Shown here one piece after another: positions 15,211-20,884 of a stretch of DNA of 22,816 nucleotides. The notes under the pieces were generated by a model that had not been told where the DNA came from, made no database searches, and worked only from the letters and a program-made list of their open reading frames with translations. How positions within the stretch are numbered: the stretch's first letter is position 1; each line of letters begins with the position of its first letter. The DNA is taken from IMG/VR virus record IMGVR_UViG_3300042691_017178, positions 1-22,816 of that record, one strand, 5' to 3'. A program made the translations under genes and the position numbers. The DNA is from a virus.

Positions 15211-15215
15211 TCCTT
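15211..15215 (-). promoter_or_regulatory. Ribosome binding site deciding the winged-helix gene start
   Basis: AAGGA on the minus strand lies 7 bases before ATG 15203 and overlaps the end of the exonuclease gene (stop at 15214-15216). It favours the internal ATG over the one at 15227. Confidence 0.6.
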
Positions 15216-15987
15216 ATCGATGATCATTTTTTAACTGCCAAAATTCTAAGAGTTTATAAAACATCTTCCAACCCTTGATAAGTTCAGCCTCATCCCACTC
15301 CTTGATCACGGTTAAGCCCGGAACGCTACGGGATACAAATACATTGGCGCACCGGGCCTGAGTCATGCCAAGCCCAACCCGATAGGCGGCCAACTGCATG
15401 AGATGCTCATCGTATCCATCGACCTTGGATGGATCATCAAATTCCTTAGTTTTGATGTCCAAAATGATCCCAACCTTCGGGTTATCAACGCTTCGGGTAT
15501 ACATATCGCATTTACCCCCGAAGCCTGACTCATGAGCGAAAGAGTCTTCGCAGACCCATTTGTGGTCCCCGAAAGTTTCATGAATCTTTGCATCACATCC
15601 AATTACAAACTCAGCATAGGGATAGCCGGATTCGTTCTCATAGTGTTGTTGGATGGCGGCGTGGATCTTGGTTCCCTCATCGGCGGCGGCTCGACCCTGC
15701 TCCTTTGAGTCTTCCATGATCCGACTGAGATATTCCTCTTCGGGTTCATCTTGCCGCCGGGGAAGCGTCAGGGAAGCGAACAAGACTTGTTGCATCTTCC
15801 ATTTCTCAAGCCCAGGCTTGGCGGCCACATTCAGGATTGTGGTCACCGATGGAACAAGATCATGAGCTCTTGCATCACGCAGGGTCGTGTTCCGCATCTT
15901 TTTGTTTTTGCCCTCAATGGTGTACATCGGCTCGCCCTTACGGGTGTACCAATGCCCTGCCTCTGAGGTATAGGCGGATACTTTCAT
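15214..15987 (-). CDS. RecB/Cas4-type PD-(D/E)XK exonuclease
   Basis: This 257-residue nuclease probably resects double-stranded DNA ends to give single strands for phage recombination. The RecB/Cas4-family motifs can be seen in order: LVPSVTTIL (45-52), GTKIHAAIQQHY with His109, SGFGGKCDMY with Asp161, the core LDIKTKE with Asp177 and Lys179, and MQLAAY with Gln198 and Tyr202. These make up a complete active site. No cluster of four cysteines of the Cas4 iron-sulphur type is present. The start overlaps the previous stop (ATGA) without a strong ribosome site, so translation is likely coupled. Together with the SSB-like gene of the same operon it forms a recombination cassette. Confidence 0.88.
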   Translation of the reverse strand: MKVSAYTSEAGHWYTRKGEPMYTIEGKNKKMRNTTLRDARAHDLVPSVTTILNVAAKPGLEKWKMQQVLFASLTLPRRQDEPEEEYLSRIMEDSKEQGRAAADEGTKIHAAIQQHYENESGYPYAEFVIGCDAKIHETFGDHKWVCEDSFAHESGFGGKCDMYTRSVDNPKVGIILDIKTKEFDDPSKVDGYDEHLMQLAAYRVGLGMTQARCANVFVSRSVPGLTVIKEWDEAELIKGWKMFYKLLEFWQLKNDHR

Positions 15988-16235
15988 GCTGACTCTGCCT
16001 TTGGGGGTTCGTTGGGAATCGCCGTAAAGTGTTTTGCAAGGTTATGTTGGGCGATATAAGAACCCAAGTCGATGGGTTGCTTGGCCATCATCCCGTTTAA
16101 GAACATCACCAAAATCTTGGCGCATTCTTTTCCGGTCATGTCATCAGTCGGTGAAAAGACCAAAGCCTCCTCACCTAATTGAATCCGGATGTCTCCGACC
16201 GGGACCGCTTGATTTGTTTGAACTTCTTCAGTCAT
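15984..16235 (-). CDS. Small acidic early protein, unknown function
   Basis: This 83-residue protein lies between the lipoprotein gene and the exonuclease, with AAGGAG before the start and an ATGA overlap to the exonuclease. A short strand region (VGDIRIQLGEEALVFSPTDD) precedes a helix (GKECAKILVMFLNGMM) and a loose Pro/Glu/Ala-rich tail. No membrane segment or catalytic motif is present. Coupling to the exonuclease suggests, without proof, that the two act together, for instance as an exonuclease partner. Confidence 0.75.
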   Translation of the reverse strand: MTEEVQTNQAVPVGDIRIQLGEEALVFSPTDDMTGKECAKILVMFLNGMMAKQPIDLGSYIAQHNLAKHFTAIPNEPPKAESA

Positions 16236-16244
16236 AACTTCTCC

Positions 16245-16520
16245 TTACCATGCAGGGGCACAAGTCACATCCGCAACATACGGAGTGGTGTGATTGTTGA
16301 TTCGTTTCTTTCCGTAAATCATTACGGCCCGAAGGCCGGTTGATTGACAGTCCTTTATTGCGCTGATTACCTCTACGCGATCCATCGGCTGAATCGTATG
16401 GTCCAAGACCAACATTTGGTTGCCACTTAAATTCTCAGCCGCTCTTTTGTCGGTTGTCGCACAACCCTGAATCCAACCTGTCATACAAATCGCAAGAGCA
16501 ATAAGCATAGGTCTCCTCAT
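16245..16520 (-). CDS. Small early lipoprotein
   Basis: This 91-residue protein has a classic signal peptide: two Arg at the start, a hydrophobic core (PMLIALAICMTGW) and a lipobox ending in IQGC, with the lipidated cysteine at position 20. Gln at -2 is unusual for a lipobox. The mature part of about 70 residues has two further cysteines (58 and 87), which could pair, and a strand-rich end (GLRAVMIYGKK; YVADVTCAPAW). It has a strong ribosome site (AGGAGA). It sits inside the leftward recombination operon rather than in a lysis cassette and no Rz partner is adjacent, so an outer spanin is not the natural reading. Phage lipoproteins made early often block superinfection (for example T5 Llp); that role is an inference here. 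Confidence 0.8.
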   Translation of the reverse strand: MRRPMLIALAICMTGWIQGCATTDKRAAENLSGNQMLVLDHTIQPMDRVEVISAIKDCQSTGLRAVMIYGKKRINNHTTPYVADVTCAPAW

Positions 16521-16529
16521 TTTCTTCTC

Positions 16530-17168
16530 CTAAAATGGAATGTCATCATCAAGTTTGTCAATCTTAGACATCGCTGATCCGATGCCCTCCGTTACTCCGG
16601 CCTCACGCTCTTTCCACTCCGGTGATGATGAAATCTTGTTTTTAAGGTTTTCTGAAAAGGTATCGAACAGTTCCATGTCTGGATCTTCGATTGAAAAAAT
16701 CTTCAGTTCGTTGACTCCTTGTGGAAGCCCTGCCTTTTTCATGTTGGCAGGAACCGGGTTGATCCCTGCGATATTGGTGTAGGTCTTGCCGTTAGATTCC
16801 GTATGGATCACGGATAGCATCGCCCACGCCCCTAAAACATTTTTCAACTCAAACCCACGCAACTCCTCAGCCGTGAAGTCTCGCCCACGCCACATCTGTA
16901 AATCCTTGCGGAGTGTGGATTTTTCAGCCAAGGTCAAAGAGAAACTCTTGGCAATCGATAAAGGGCGGCCATCCTGAGTTACCAAGGCGTTGCCCCGCTC
17001 ATCTTCCCCGTGAACCTCAAACTGAATCATTACCTTGGGTACATACTTTTCCTTGCCCATGTACTCCGATTTTTGGGTGCCAAGATCGATGATCCGATAG
17101 CACCTCGCAAGGTGCATTCCCGCCGGTACGGTTACAAAGTCCCCGGAGTCTTTAGCTACTAACGGCAT
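16530..17168 (-). CDS. Single-stranded-DNA-binding-like protein
   Basis: This 212-residue protein is expected to coat single-stranded DNA made by the exonuclease or at the replication fork. The N-terminal two thirds are strand-rich and consistent with an OB fold (LARCYRIIDLGTQKSEYMGK; KVMIQFEVHGED; GAWAMLSVIHTESNGKTYTN). The C-terminus is an acidic tail ending DDDIPF, the same kind of ending bacterial SSB uses to recruit partners. Related phage proteins are usually annotated SSB, and a strand-annealing role is a possible alternative. The start is supported by AGGAAAGGA. The first 17 bases overlap a 53-residue gene upstream. Confidence 0.75.
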   Translation of the reverse strand: MPLVAKDSGDFVTVPAGMHLARCYRIIDLGTQKSEYMGKEKYVPKVMIQFEVHGEDERGNALVTQDGRPLSIAKSFSLTLAEKSTLRKDLQMWRGRDFTAEELRGFELKNVLGAWAMLSVIHTESNGKTYTNIAGINPVPANMKKAGLPQGVNELKIFSIEDPDMELFDTFSENLKNKISSSPEWKEREAGVTEGIGSAMSKIDKLDDDIPF

Positions 17169-17313
17169 GATTTTTTTCCTTTCCTAGTCCGCACTCGAAC
17201 CTGATAATTTCCCAATCCTCTTCGGTTGCTTGGCCCGCCTTAGCCCTTGCCAGGGCCTCCTCGCACCGCTGCATCCGCTCCAACATCAACTGATGAACCC
17301 ATTGCTGATCCAT
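17152..17313 (-). CDS. First gene of the leftward operon, 53 aa, unknown
   Basis: This short frame starts at ATG 17313 behind AGGAAAGGTGG and ends at a TAA inside the beginning of the SSB-like gene (17-base overlap). The 53 residues form a charged helix (HQLMLERMQRCEEALARAKA) followed by EEDWEIIRFECGLGKEK. Its start lies about 27 bases from the predicted leftward promoter, so it would be the first product of that operon. It is too short to recognise. The ribosome site, the filled gap and the overlap typical of this genome support it. Antirepressor-like or antitermination roles are possible for a first early gene, but nothing in the sequence shows either. Confidence 0.65.
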   Translation of the reverse strand: MDQQWVHQLMLERMQRCEEALARAKAGQATEEDWEIIRFECGLGKEKNHAVSS

Positions 17314-17332
17314 ACAAACCCACCTTTCCTAG

Positions 17333-17340
17333 TTGTACAA
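17333..17340. promoter_or_regulatory. Small palindrome at the leftward transcription start
   Basis: TTGTACAA is a perfect 8-base palindrome lying about where the leftward transcript would begin. It could be an additional operator, or chance, as it is short. Confidence 0.25.
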
Positions 17341-17347
17341 CATCCCA

Positions 17348-17376
17348 AACATACCAAATTTAAGGCCAAGATACAA
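17348..17376 (-). promoter_or_regulatory. Predicted sigma70-type leftward early promoter
   Basis: On the minus strand a TTGTAT -35 box (17376-17371) and a TATGTT -10 box (17353-17348) are separated by exactly 17 bases. Transcription would start near 17340, about 27 bases before the first leftward gene. The spacer contains CCTTAAATT, the half-site of the palindrome at 17411-17425, so a regulator bound there would block this promoter. The -35 match is only partial. Confidence 0.45.
17357..17365 (-). promoter_or_regulatory. Operator half-site within the leftward promoter
   Basis: The minus strand reads CCTTAAATT here, identical over 9 bases to one arm and the centre of the palindrome at 17411-17425. 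It lies in the spacer between the predicted -35 and -10 boxes. Confidence 0.4.
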
Positions 17377-17403
17377 TAGTTTCCTTTTTTGAAAGACTTA
17401 ATA

Positions 17404-17409
17404 TATGAT
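17404..17409 (+). promoter_or_regulatory. Possible -10 box of the rightward early promoter
   Basis: TATGAT matches five of six bases of the sigma70 -10 consensus and lies 28 bases before the Cro-like gene start. No convincing -35 box is found at 16-18 bases upstream, so the promoter would be weak or need help. The transcription start would fall within the palindrome. Confidence 0.3.
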
Positions 17410-17410
17410 C

Positions 17411-17425
17411 TCCTTAAATTAAGGA
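17411..17425. promoter_or_regulatory. Perfect 15-base palindrome, probable Cro-like operator
   Basis: TCCTTAAATTAAGGA is a perfect inverted repeat (7+1+7) placed between the predicted rightward -10 box and the ribosome site of the Cro-like gene. A dimeric helix-turn-helix protein bound here would shut off its own transcription. The same half-site reappears in the leftward promoter. Confidence 0.6.
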
Positions 17426-17426
17426 T

Positions 17427-17431
17427 GGAGG
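17427..17431 (+). promoter_or_regulatory. Ribosome binding site deciding the Cro-like gene start
   Basis: GGAGG lies 5 bases before ATG 17437. An in-frame ATG at 17425 overlaps both this site and the palindrome and has a poorer site, so 17437 is preferred. Confidence 0.6.
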
Positions 17432-17436
17432 ATGCG

Positions 17437-17646
17437 ATGACCTTGCAGGAATACTTTCGTGACAAGAAGCGGGGAGCCAAGGATGGGCTGGCCAAGGAGC
17501 TTGGGATTAGCCGAACTTGGATGAGTCAATTGATTCAGGGGCGGCAGGTCTGTTCCCCAGAGTTGGCCAAGGAGATAGAGCGGTTGACCGGTGGGGCCGT
17601 GACCCGCAAGGACCTACGCCCCGACTTGTTCGGGGAGGTCGCATGA
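17437..17646 (+). CDS. Cro/YdaS-like helix-turn-helix regulator
   Basis: This 69-residue DNA-binding protein has a single helix-turn-helix domain: LAKELGISRTWMSQLIQGRQ (about residues 19-38) with the recognition helix in SRTWMSQLI. A helix (SPELAKEIERLTGGAVTRKD) and a DLRPDLF ending typical of YdaS/Cro-family phage regulators follow. As the first rightward gene, with a palindrome just before it and a half-site in the opposite promoter, it probably represses both early operons late in infection or sets their balance. No CI-type repressor gene lies on the opposite side, where lambda-like phages carry one. The stop overlaps the next start (ATGA). Confidence 0.85.
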   Translation: MTLQEYFRDKKRGAKDGLAKELGISRTWMSQLIQGRQVCSPELAKEIERLTGGAVTRKDLRPDLFGEVA

Positions 17647-18293
17647 TTTGGTACAAATTCTTCCTTGCCGACTACATCAAGGATACCCATCACCTTGCCG
17701 ATGCGGAGGATTTGGCCTATCGGCGGCTGATTGATATGTACTACATGACTGAGAAGCCAATCCCTTTGGACATACCCTTGGTGGCCCGGAAAATCCGCCT
17801 TGATTTGGATGTCGTGGAGTTGGTTTTAAGTGAGTTTTTTGACAAGGATGTCGATGGTTATCGCAATAGTCGTTGTGATAGAGAAATAGCTAAGTATCAG
17901 CATCAGGTTAGGGTAAACCGCAATCTCTCAAAGCTAGGCGTGGAGCGGCGGTTGACCCAATCGGTCACCGAATCGAAGTCGGTTGGGTCACCTAATCAGA
18001 TATCAGATATCAGAAAAAACAATAAAACCATTGTGTCGGCAAAGCCGACTCGCTTCGATGAATTTTGGAAGGCATGGCCATCAAGCAAAAGGAAAGTTGC
18101 CAAGTCCGCTTGTGAGGCCAAGTGGGTGAAGCAGGGCTTGGATGCCCTTGCCGATCAGATCATCGCCAATGTCCAAAATTTAAAGGGGTCGGACCAATGG
18201 CGGGAGGGTTTTGAACCTGCCCCGCTGACCTACATCAACCAACGCCGTTGGGAGGATGAAACCCCCGAAATTTTCATCAGGAGGGCAAAGTGA
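17643..18293 (+). CDS. DUF1376-type replication protein
   Basis: This 216-residue protein is probably the phage replication initiator or helicase loader. The N-terminal DUF1376 domain shows its usual start WYKFFLADYIKDTHHLADAE and the LAYRRLIDMYYMTEKPIPLD helix (25-44), then DKDVDGYRNSRCDREIAKY (68-85). A polar linker with a run of Ser/Thr/Asn (105-130) follows. The C-terminal part (FDEFWKAWPSSKRKVAKSAC and the APLTYINQRRWED ending) is the pattern seen in phage O-like replication proteins. ATG 17643 overlaps the previous stop and follows GGGGAGG; a 42-residue extension upstream lies over the Cro-like gene and is rejected. The helicase gene two positions downstream supports the role. Confidence 0.85.
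   Translation: MIWYKFFLADYIKDTHHLADAEDLAYRRLIDMYYMTEKPIPLDIPLVARKIRLDLDVVELVLSEFFDKDVDGYRNSRCDREIAKYQHQVRVNRNLSKLGVERRLTQSVTESKSVGSPNQISDIRKNNKTIVSAKPTRFDEFWKAWPSSKRKVAKSACEAKWVKQGLDALADQIIANVQNLKGSDQWREGFEPAPLTYINQRRWEDETPEIFIRRAK
18279..18284 (+). promoter_or_regulatory. Strong ribosome site for a GTG start
   Basis: AGGAGG lies 5 bases before GTG 18290, which itself overlaps the preceding TGA. It fixes the rare start codon of the next gene. Confidence 0.65.
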
Positions 18294-18637
18294 TCGGGGA
18301 ACAGGGTCTAGTTCGCATTAGGAAGGCCCGTAAGCGGCCCAAAGCGGTGTGGATATGGGTAGGTATTCCCCGTGACAAATGGGCGGCTGAGTGGGTAAAT
18401 TTTGAGGATCTGTGGGCGCACCCAGATATCTGCATCGAACCGAAGGACAACATCGATCTTTTGGACCTCAGATTTTTGGTTGGGCTTCAGGTCCACATCG
18501 ATGGGGATGACACCCCGGCCCGGATTTTGGGGGCGCATTTGGCGGCCTTAAAAGCGGGGGCAAAGGATGTCTTCACCCTGCATGAGGGTGAGTTGATTTG
18601 GGATAGGGGGGAGGACTATGCAGTACCTGCAAGCTGA
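18290..18637 (+). CDS. Unknown early protein between the replication genes
   Basis: This 115-residue protein is read from a GTG start supported by AGGAGG. The N-terminus is basic (RIRKARKRPKAVWIWVGIPRDKWA) and the rest is rich in Asp, Leu, Trp and strands (IDLLDLRFLVGLQVHIDGDD). It contains a helix ARILGAHLAALKAGAKDVFT and a Trp-containing acidic end. It lies between the DUF1376 protein and the helicase, overlapping the latter by 20 bases, so a part in loading or regulating replication is plausible. I do not recognise a family. Confidence 0.75.
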   Translation: MIGEQGLVRIRKARKRPKAVWIWVGIPRDKWAAEWVNFEDLWAHPDICIEPKDNIDLLDLRFLVGLQVHIDGDDTPARILGAHLAALKAGAKDVFTLHEGELIWDRGEDYAVPAS

Positions 18638-19568
18638 TGAAATCGACTTTTCGGCCTACTTACAGGCCACGGAGAACACTCAAAAGGTCAGGCAAGCCTC
18701 CGTTTACCTCTCAGAGATTGTGGAGGAGGTCACCAACCCGAAGAAAGAGGCCCCGATTACCCTGCCTTGGGCTAAGACCCATCAGGAGTTTTCCTTTCGG
18801 CCTGGTGAGGTAACCCTTTACGCAGGATCGAACGGGGGCGGTAAGTCTCTGATCACGGGGCAGATTGCCCTGCACCTGATCCGGCAGCACCAAAAAGTGT
18901 GCATTGCATCATTTGAGATGAAGCCAAAACGATCCTTGGAGCGGATGCTAAGGCAGTTTGCAGGGGAGAACATCCATAAGCCGCGGTACATGGATAAGGA
19001 TCAGTACATCAAGAAAATCGTGGATCGGCTGAGGATTTATTCCAACGATCACCTTTGGTTTTACGACCAACAAGGAACGACCTCAGCCGCTCAAGTTATT
19101 GCCGTGACGAGATATTGCGCCGTAAAGCTAGGCGTTACACACATTTTTATCGATTCCCTGATGAAGTGCGTTCAGGGTGAAGACGATTACAACGGGCAGA
19201 AATGGTTCATTGATGAGCTCTGCGCTTTGGCACGGGACAACAATGTCCACATCCATCTCATCCACCATATCCGGAAGCTTTCAAACGAAGAGTCAACACC
19301 GAACAAACACGACATCAAAGGTACCGGAGCGATAGCTGACCAAGTGGACAATGTCTTTATGGTTTGGAGAAACAAGAAAAAAGAGCATCAGCTATCGGCC
19401 GGCAACTCTGTCGATCCGCAGACCAACGATGCCATGCTGATGTGCGAAAAGCAGAGAAACGGGGAGGTGGAGGATTGGTATTCCCTTTGGTTTCATCGAG
19501 AATCCCAACAGTTTGTTGATTCTTGGGATGGCATACCGATGAGTTTTGATGAGCATGGGAACTTCTAA
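18618..19568 (+). CDS. RecA-fold replicative helicase (DnaB-like, helicase domain only)
   Basis: This 316-residue ATPase probably unwinds DNA at the phage fork. It begins with about 50 residues of linker, then has the RecA core. Visible motifs are Walker A GSNGGGKS (70-77), H1a FEMKPKRSLERML (99-111), Walker B HIFIDSL (175-181), H3 HIHLIHHIRK (211-220), the KGTGAIADQVDNVFMVWR sensor segment (234-251) and CEKQRNGE (276-283), which carries a finger arginine or lysine. The protein lacks the N-terminal primase-binding domain of full DnaB and has no zinc-finger primase part like T7 gp4, so priming must come from elsewhere. GGGGGGAGG precedes the ATG. The recombinase-like RepA or RadA type is an alternative reading. 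Confidence 0.85.
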   Translation: MQYLQADEIDFSAYLQATENTQKVRQASVYLSEIVEEVTNPKKEAPITLPWAKTHQEFSFRPGEVTLYAGSNGGGKSLITGQIALHLIRQHQKVCIASFEMKPKRSLERMLRQFAGENIHKPRYMDKDQYIKKIVDRLRIYSNDHLWFYDQQGTTSAAQVIAVTRYCAVKLGVTHIFIDSLMKCVQGEDDYNGQKWFIDELCALARDNNVHIHLIHHIRKLSNEESTPNKHDIKGTGAIADQVDNVFMVWRNKKKEHQLSAGNSVDPQTNDAMLMCEKQRNGEVEDWYSLWFHRESQQFVDSWDGIPMSFDEHGNF

Positions 19569-19779
19569 TGTCAAAAAGTGGCAAGAGGGCAAGGGCGAAG
19601 ATGAACACCGACATCGGTGTCTTGTCCGGTGGGTCATCCGAATGCGGATTGCCGACCGGGACCATGCCCACGGGTGGCTTCGCGGTTGGAACGAAAAACA
19701 TCCCGGCTCTATTTTGGAATCCGATGTTATCGATCAATGGCAAAAAGGCAATAAAGGCCAAGAGGGGGAGTGGAAATGA
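19549..19779 (+). CDS. DUF7696-like small protein
   Basis: This roughly 76-residue protein overlaps the helicase end by about 20 bases and finishes at the RusA start (ATGA). The sequence HRCLVRWVIRMRIADRDHAH followed by a WL helix, KHPGSILESDVIDQW and GNKGQEGEW matches a family pattern I know from phages of proteobacteria (DUF7696-like: a CEVRW helix, R-x-R, a D-V-x-x-Q-W helix and a final G-x-W). The start is uncertain: ATG 19549 after GATGAG, or ATG 19555. A competing frame starting at 19568 with TAATG gives an unstructured Gly/Ser/Lys-rich product and is rejected. No function is known. Confidence 0.65.
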   Translation: MSMGTSNVKKWQEGKGEDEHRHRCLVRWVIRMRIADRDHAHGWLRGWNEKHPGSILESDVIDQWQKGNKGQEGEWK

Positions 19780-20123
19780 TTGAGCTCACTTTACCGTGGC
19801 CACCATCGGTCAATAACTATTGGAGGATGTGGCAGGGCCGGATCGTGATCGGTACTGAGGGTCGCAAATATCGAAAAGCTGTAGCTGACCAAATTTTAAT
19901 TCAGCGTGGAGCAAAGCATTTGACCGGCACGATGAAAGTAGTCATTGAGGCATGGCGGCCCGATAAACGAAAGCGGGACTTGGACAACCTTTTGAAAGCG
20001 GTTCTCGATGCCTTGAAACACGCCGGAGTCTATGAGGATGACAGTCTGATTGTGGACCTGAGGATTTATTGGGCACCTGAAATTGCGGGGATGTTAAAGA
20101 TCAAAATTGAGGAGCAGATGTGA
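19776..20123 (+). CDS. rusA: RusA-like Holliday-junction resolvase
   Basis: This 115-residue enzyme resolves branched DNA formed by recombination and replication before packaging. The RusA signature is clear: an N-terminal strand and PPSVNNYW (9-16), the GRKYRKAVADQI helix, RPDKRKRDLDNLLKAVLDAL (61-80) and YEDDSLIVDL (86-95). The acidic residues Asp68, Asp70 and Asp88/89 correspond to the magnesium-binding triad of E. coli RusA, and Lys74 to its catalytic lysine. ATG 19776 overlaps the previous stop (ATGA) and follows GGGGGAG; a GTG at 19770 could add two residues. The length is typical of the family (about 120). Confidence 0.92.
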   Translation: MIELTLPWPPSVNNYWRMWQGRIVIGTEGRKYRKAVADQILIQRGAKHLTGTMKVVIEAWRPDKRKRDLDNLLKAVLDALKHAGVYEDDSLIVDLRIYWAPEIAGMLKIKIEEQM

Positions 20124-20326
20124 AGCGGCAACATTGTTGGGCTTTAAGAATCAAATCAGGAAAGTTTGTGAATGCACCTATCGTTCAAAATTTTTGGGAA
20201 GCCGACCGGACTTTGCTTTTCCGAACCAAGAAGATGGCAGAGGCCTGGTTATCAAGTAATAAGTTTTGGAACCCAAAGGCTTATGTCGTGAGAGTAACGA
20301 TAACAATTAAGGAGTTTGGGGAATGA
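20120..20326 (+). CDS. Small conserved early protein, unknown
   Basis: This 68-residue basic protein is read from GTG 20120 with GAGGAGCAG upstream and a TGA overlap with rusA. It is strand-rich with aromatic residues (QHCWALRIKSGKFVNAP; LFRTKKMAEAWLSSNKFW; AYVVRVTITIKEFGE) and could form one small beta-alpha-beta domain. It ends overlapping the next start (ATGA). The pattern 'W-x-L-x-x-K-S-G-K-F' ... 'R-T-K-K-x-A-E-x-W' recurs in phage hypotheticals that seem to be substrate-like single domains, but no function is known. Confidence 0.75.
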   Translation: MKRQHCWALRIKSGKFVNAPIVQNFWEADRTLLFRTKKMAEAWLSSNKFWNPKAYVVRVTITIKEFGE

Positions 20327-20658
20327 CAGAGCAAAACAGAGACCCACATTTGGCGGTCGATTACATCATTGCAAACGCCAAAAAGTTTGCTAAGGCGAAA
20401 GCGGAGCGGATTTACCTTGAGGAATACCGCAAGAGCCTGAAGTCAATCCTGATGAAAAGAAGTCTGGAGGAAAGCCTTGGAGCTCAGGAGCGGGAGGCTT
20501 ATGCCCATGAGGAATACAGAAAGATTTTACAGGGATTAAAAGAGGCCGTGGAGATCGAAGAGAAGCTTCGTTGGGATCTGATTGCCGCCCAAGCCCGTGT
20601 AGAGATTTGGAGAAGCGAGCAGGCCAACCTGCGGGTAGAGGGTAAGGCCACGCTATGA
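20323..20658 (+). CDS. Conserved helical phage protein, unknown
   Basis: This 111-residue protein is almost entirely helical and charged, with segments AVDYIIANAKKFAKAKAERI, YLEEYRKSLKSILMKRS, SLGAQEREAYAHEEYRKILQ and a final WDLIAAQARVEIWRSEQANL. The order (K-A-x-A-E-R, then Y-x-x-S-L-K-x-x-L-M-K, then A-Q-E-R-E-A-Y-A-H, then the A-x-A-R-x-E-x-W-R end) matches a family I recall from many phage recombination and replication clusters without a known role. A strong ribosome site (GGAGTTTGGGGA) precedes it. A coiled-coil partner of another early protein is the likeliest type. Confidence 0.78.
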   Translation: MTEQNRDPHLAVDYIIANAKKFAKAKAERIYLEEYRKSLKSILMKRSLEESLGAQEREAYAHEEYRKILQGLKEAVEIEEKLRWDLIAAQARVEIWRSEQANLRVEGKATL

Positions 20659-20876
20659 CAGTAATAAACGCAGGCGATTGGGTCTTGGTTTGTGAGACCG
20701 GGGAGAAAGGCTGCGTACTTGAAGTTTTTGATGATGGCGAACGATTTTTACTGGAGGTTCCACCTAATGAAAAGTGGCCATTTACAAAACGCATTCATGT
20801 CATGGTGGAGAAAATCAGAAAGATACGGCCGATAAAGCCAACAGGGAAAGTTTGGAAGCAGTCAACTTTATTCTAG
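20655..20876 (+). CDS. Small SH3/KOW-like protein, unknown
   Basis: This 73-residue protein, coupled to its neighbour by ATGA, begins AGDWVLVCETGEKGCVLEVF, then DDGERFLLEVP, then a basic C-terminus ending GKVWKQSTLF. The short strands with G-D-x-V-x-V ... G-x-V-x-x-V-x-x-D-G resemble SH3- or KOW-like barrels that bind nucleic acid or protein partners. Two cysteines (13 and 20) are present. The function is not known. Confidence 0.7.
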   Translation: MTVINAGDWVLVCETGEKGCVLEVFDDGERFLLEVPPNEKWPFTKRIHVMVEKIRKIRPIKPTGKVWKQSTLF

Positions 20877-20884
20877 GAGGAAAG

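Noticed and set aside
15214-15987. Reading the RecB-like nuclease as a Cas4 CRISPR protein
   Set aside because: The cysteine cluster of Cas4 is absent, no cas genes or array accompany it, and the SSB-like operon partner fits recombination.
17517-17642. Upstream extension of the DUF1376 gene by 42 residues
   Set aside because: It runs over the Cro-like gene in another frame; ATG 17643 has the ribosome site and the canonical family start.
20774-20884. Upstream extension of the Rap1a-like gene
   Set aside because: It would hide the signal peptide and overlap the previous gene by about 100 bases; ATG 20885 has an excellent ribosome site.
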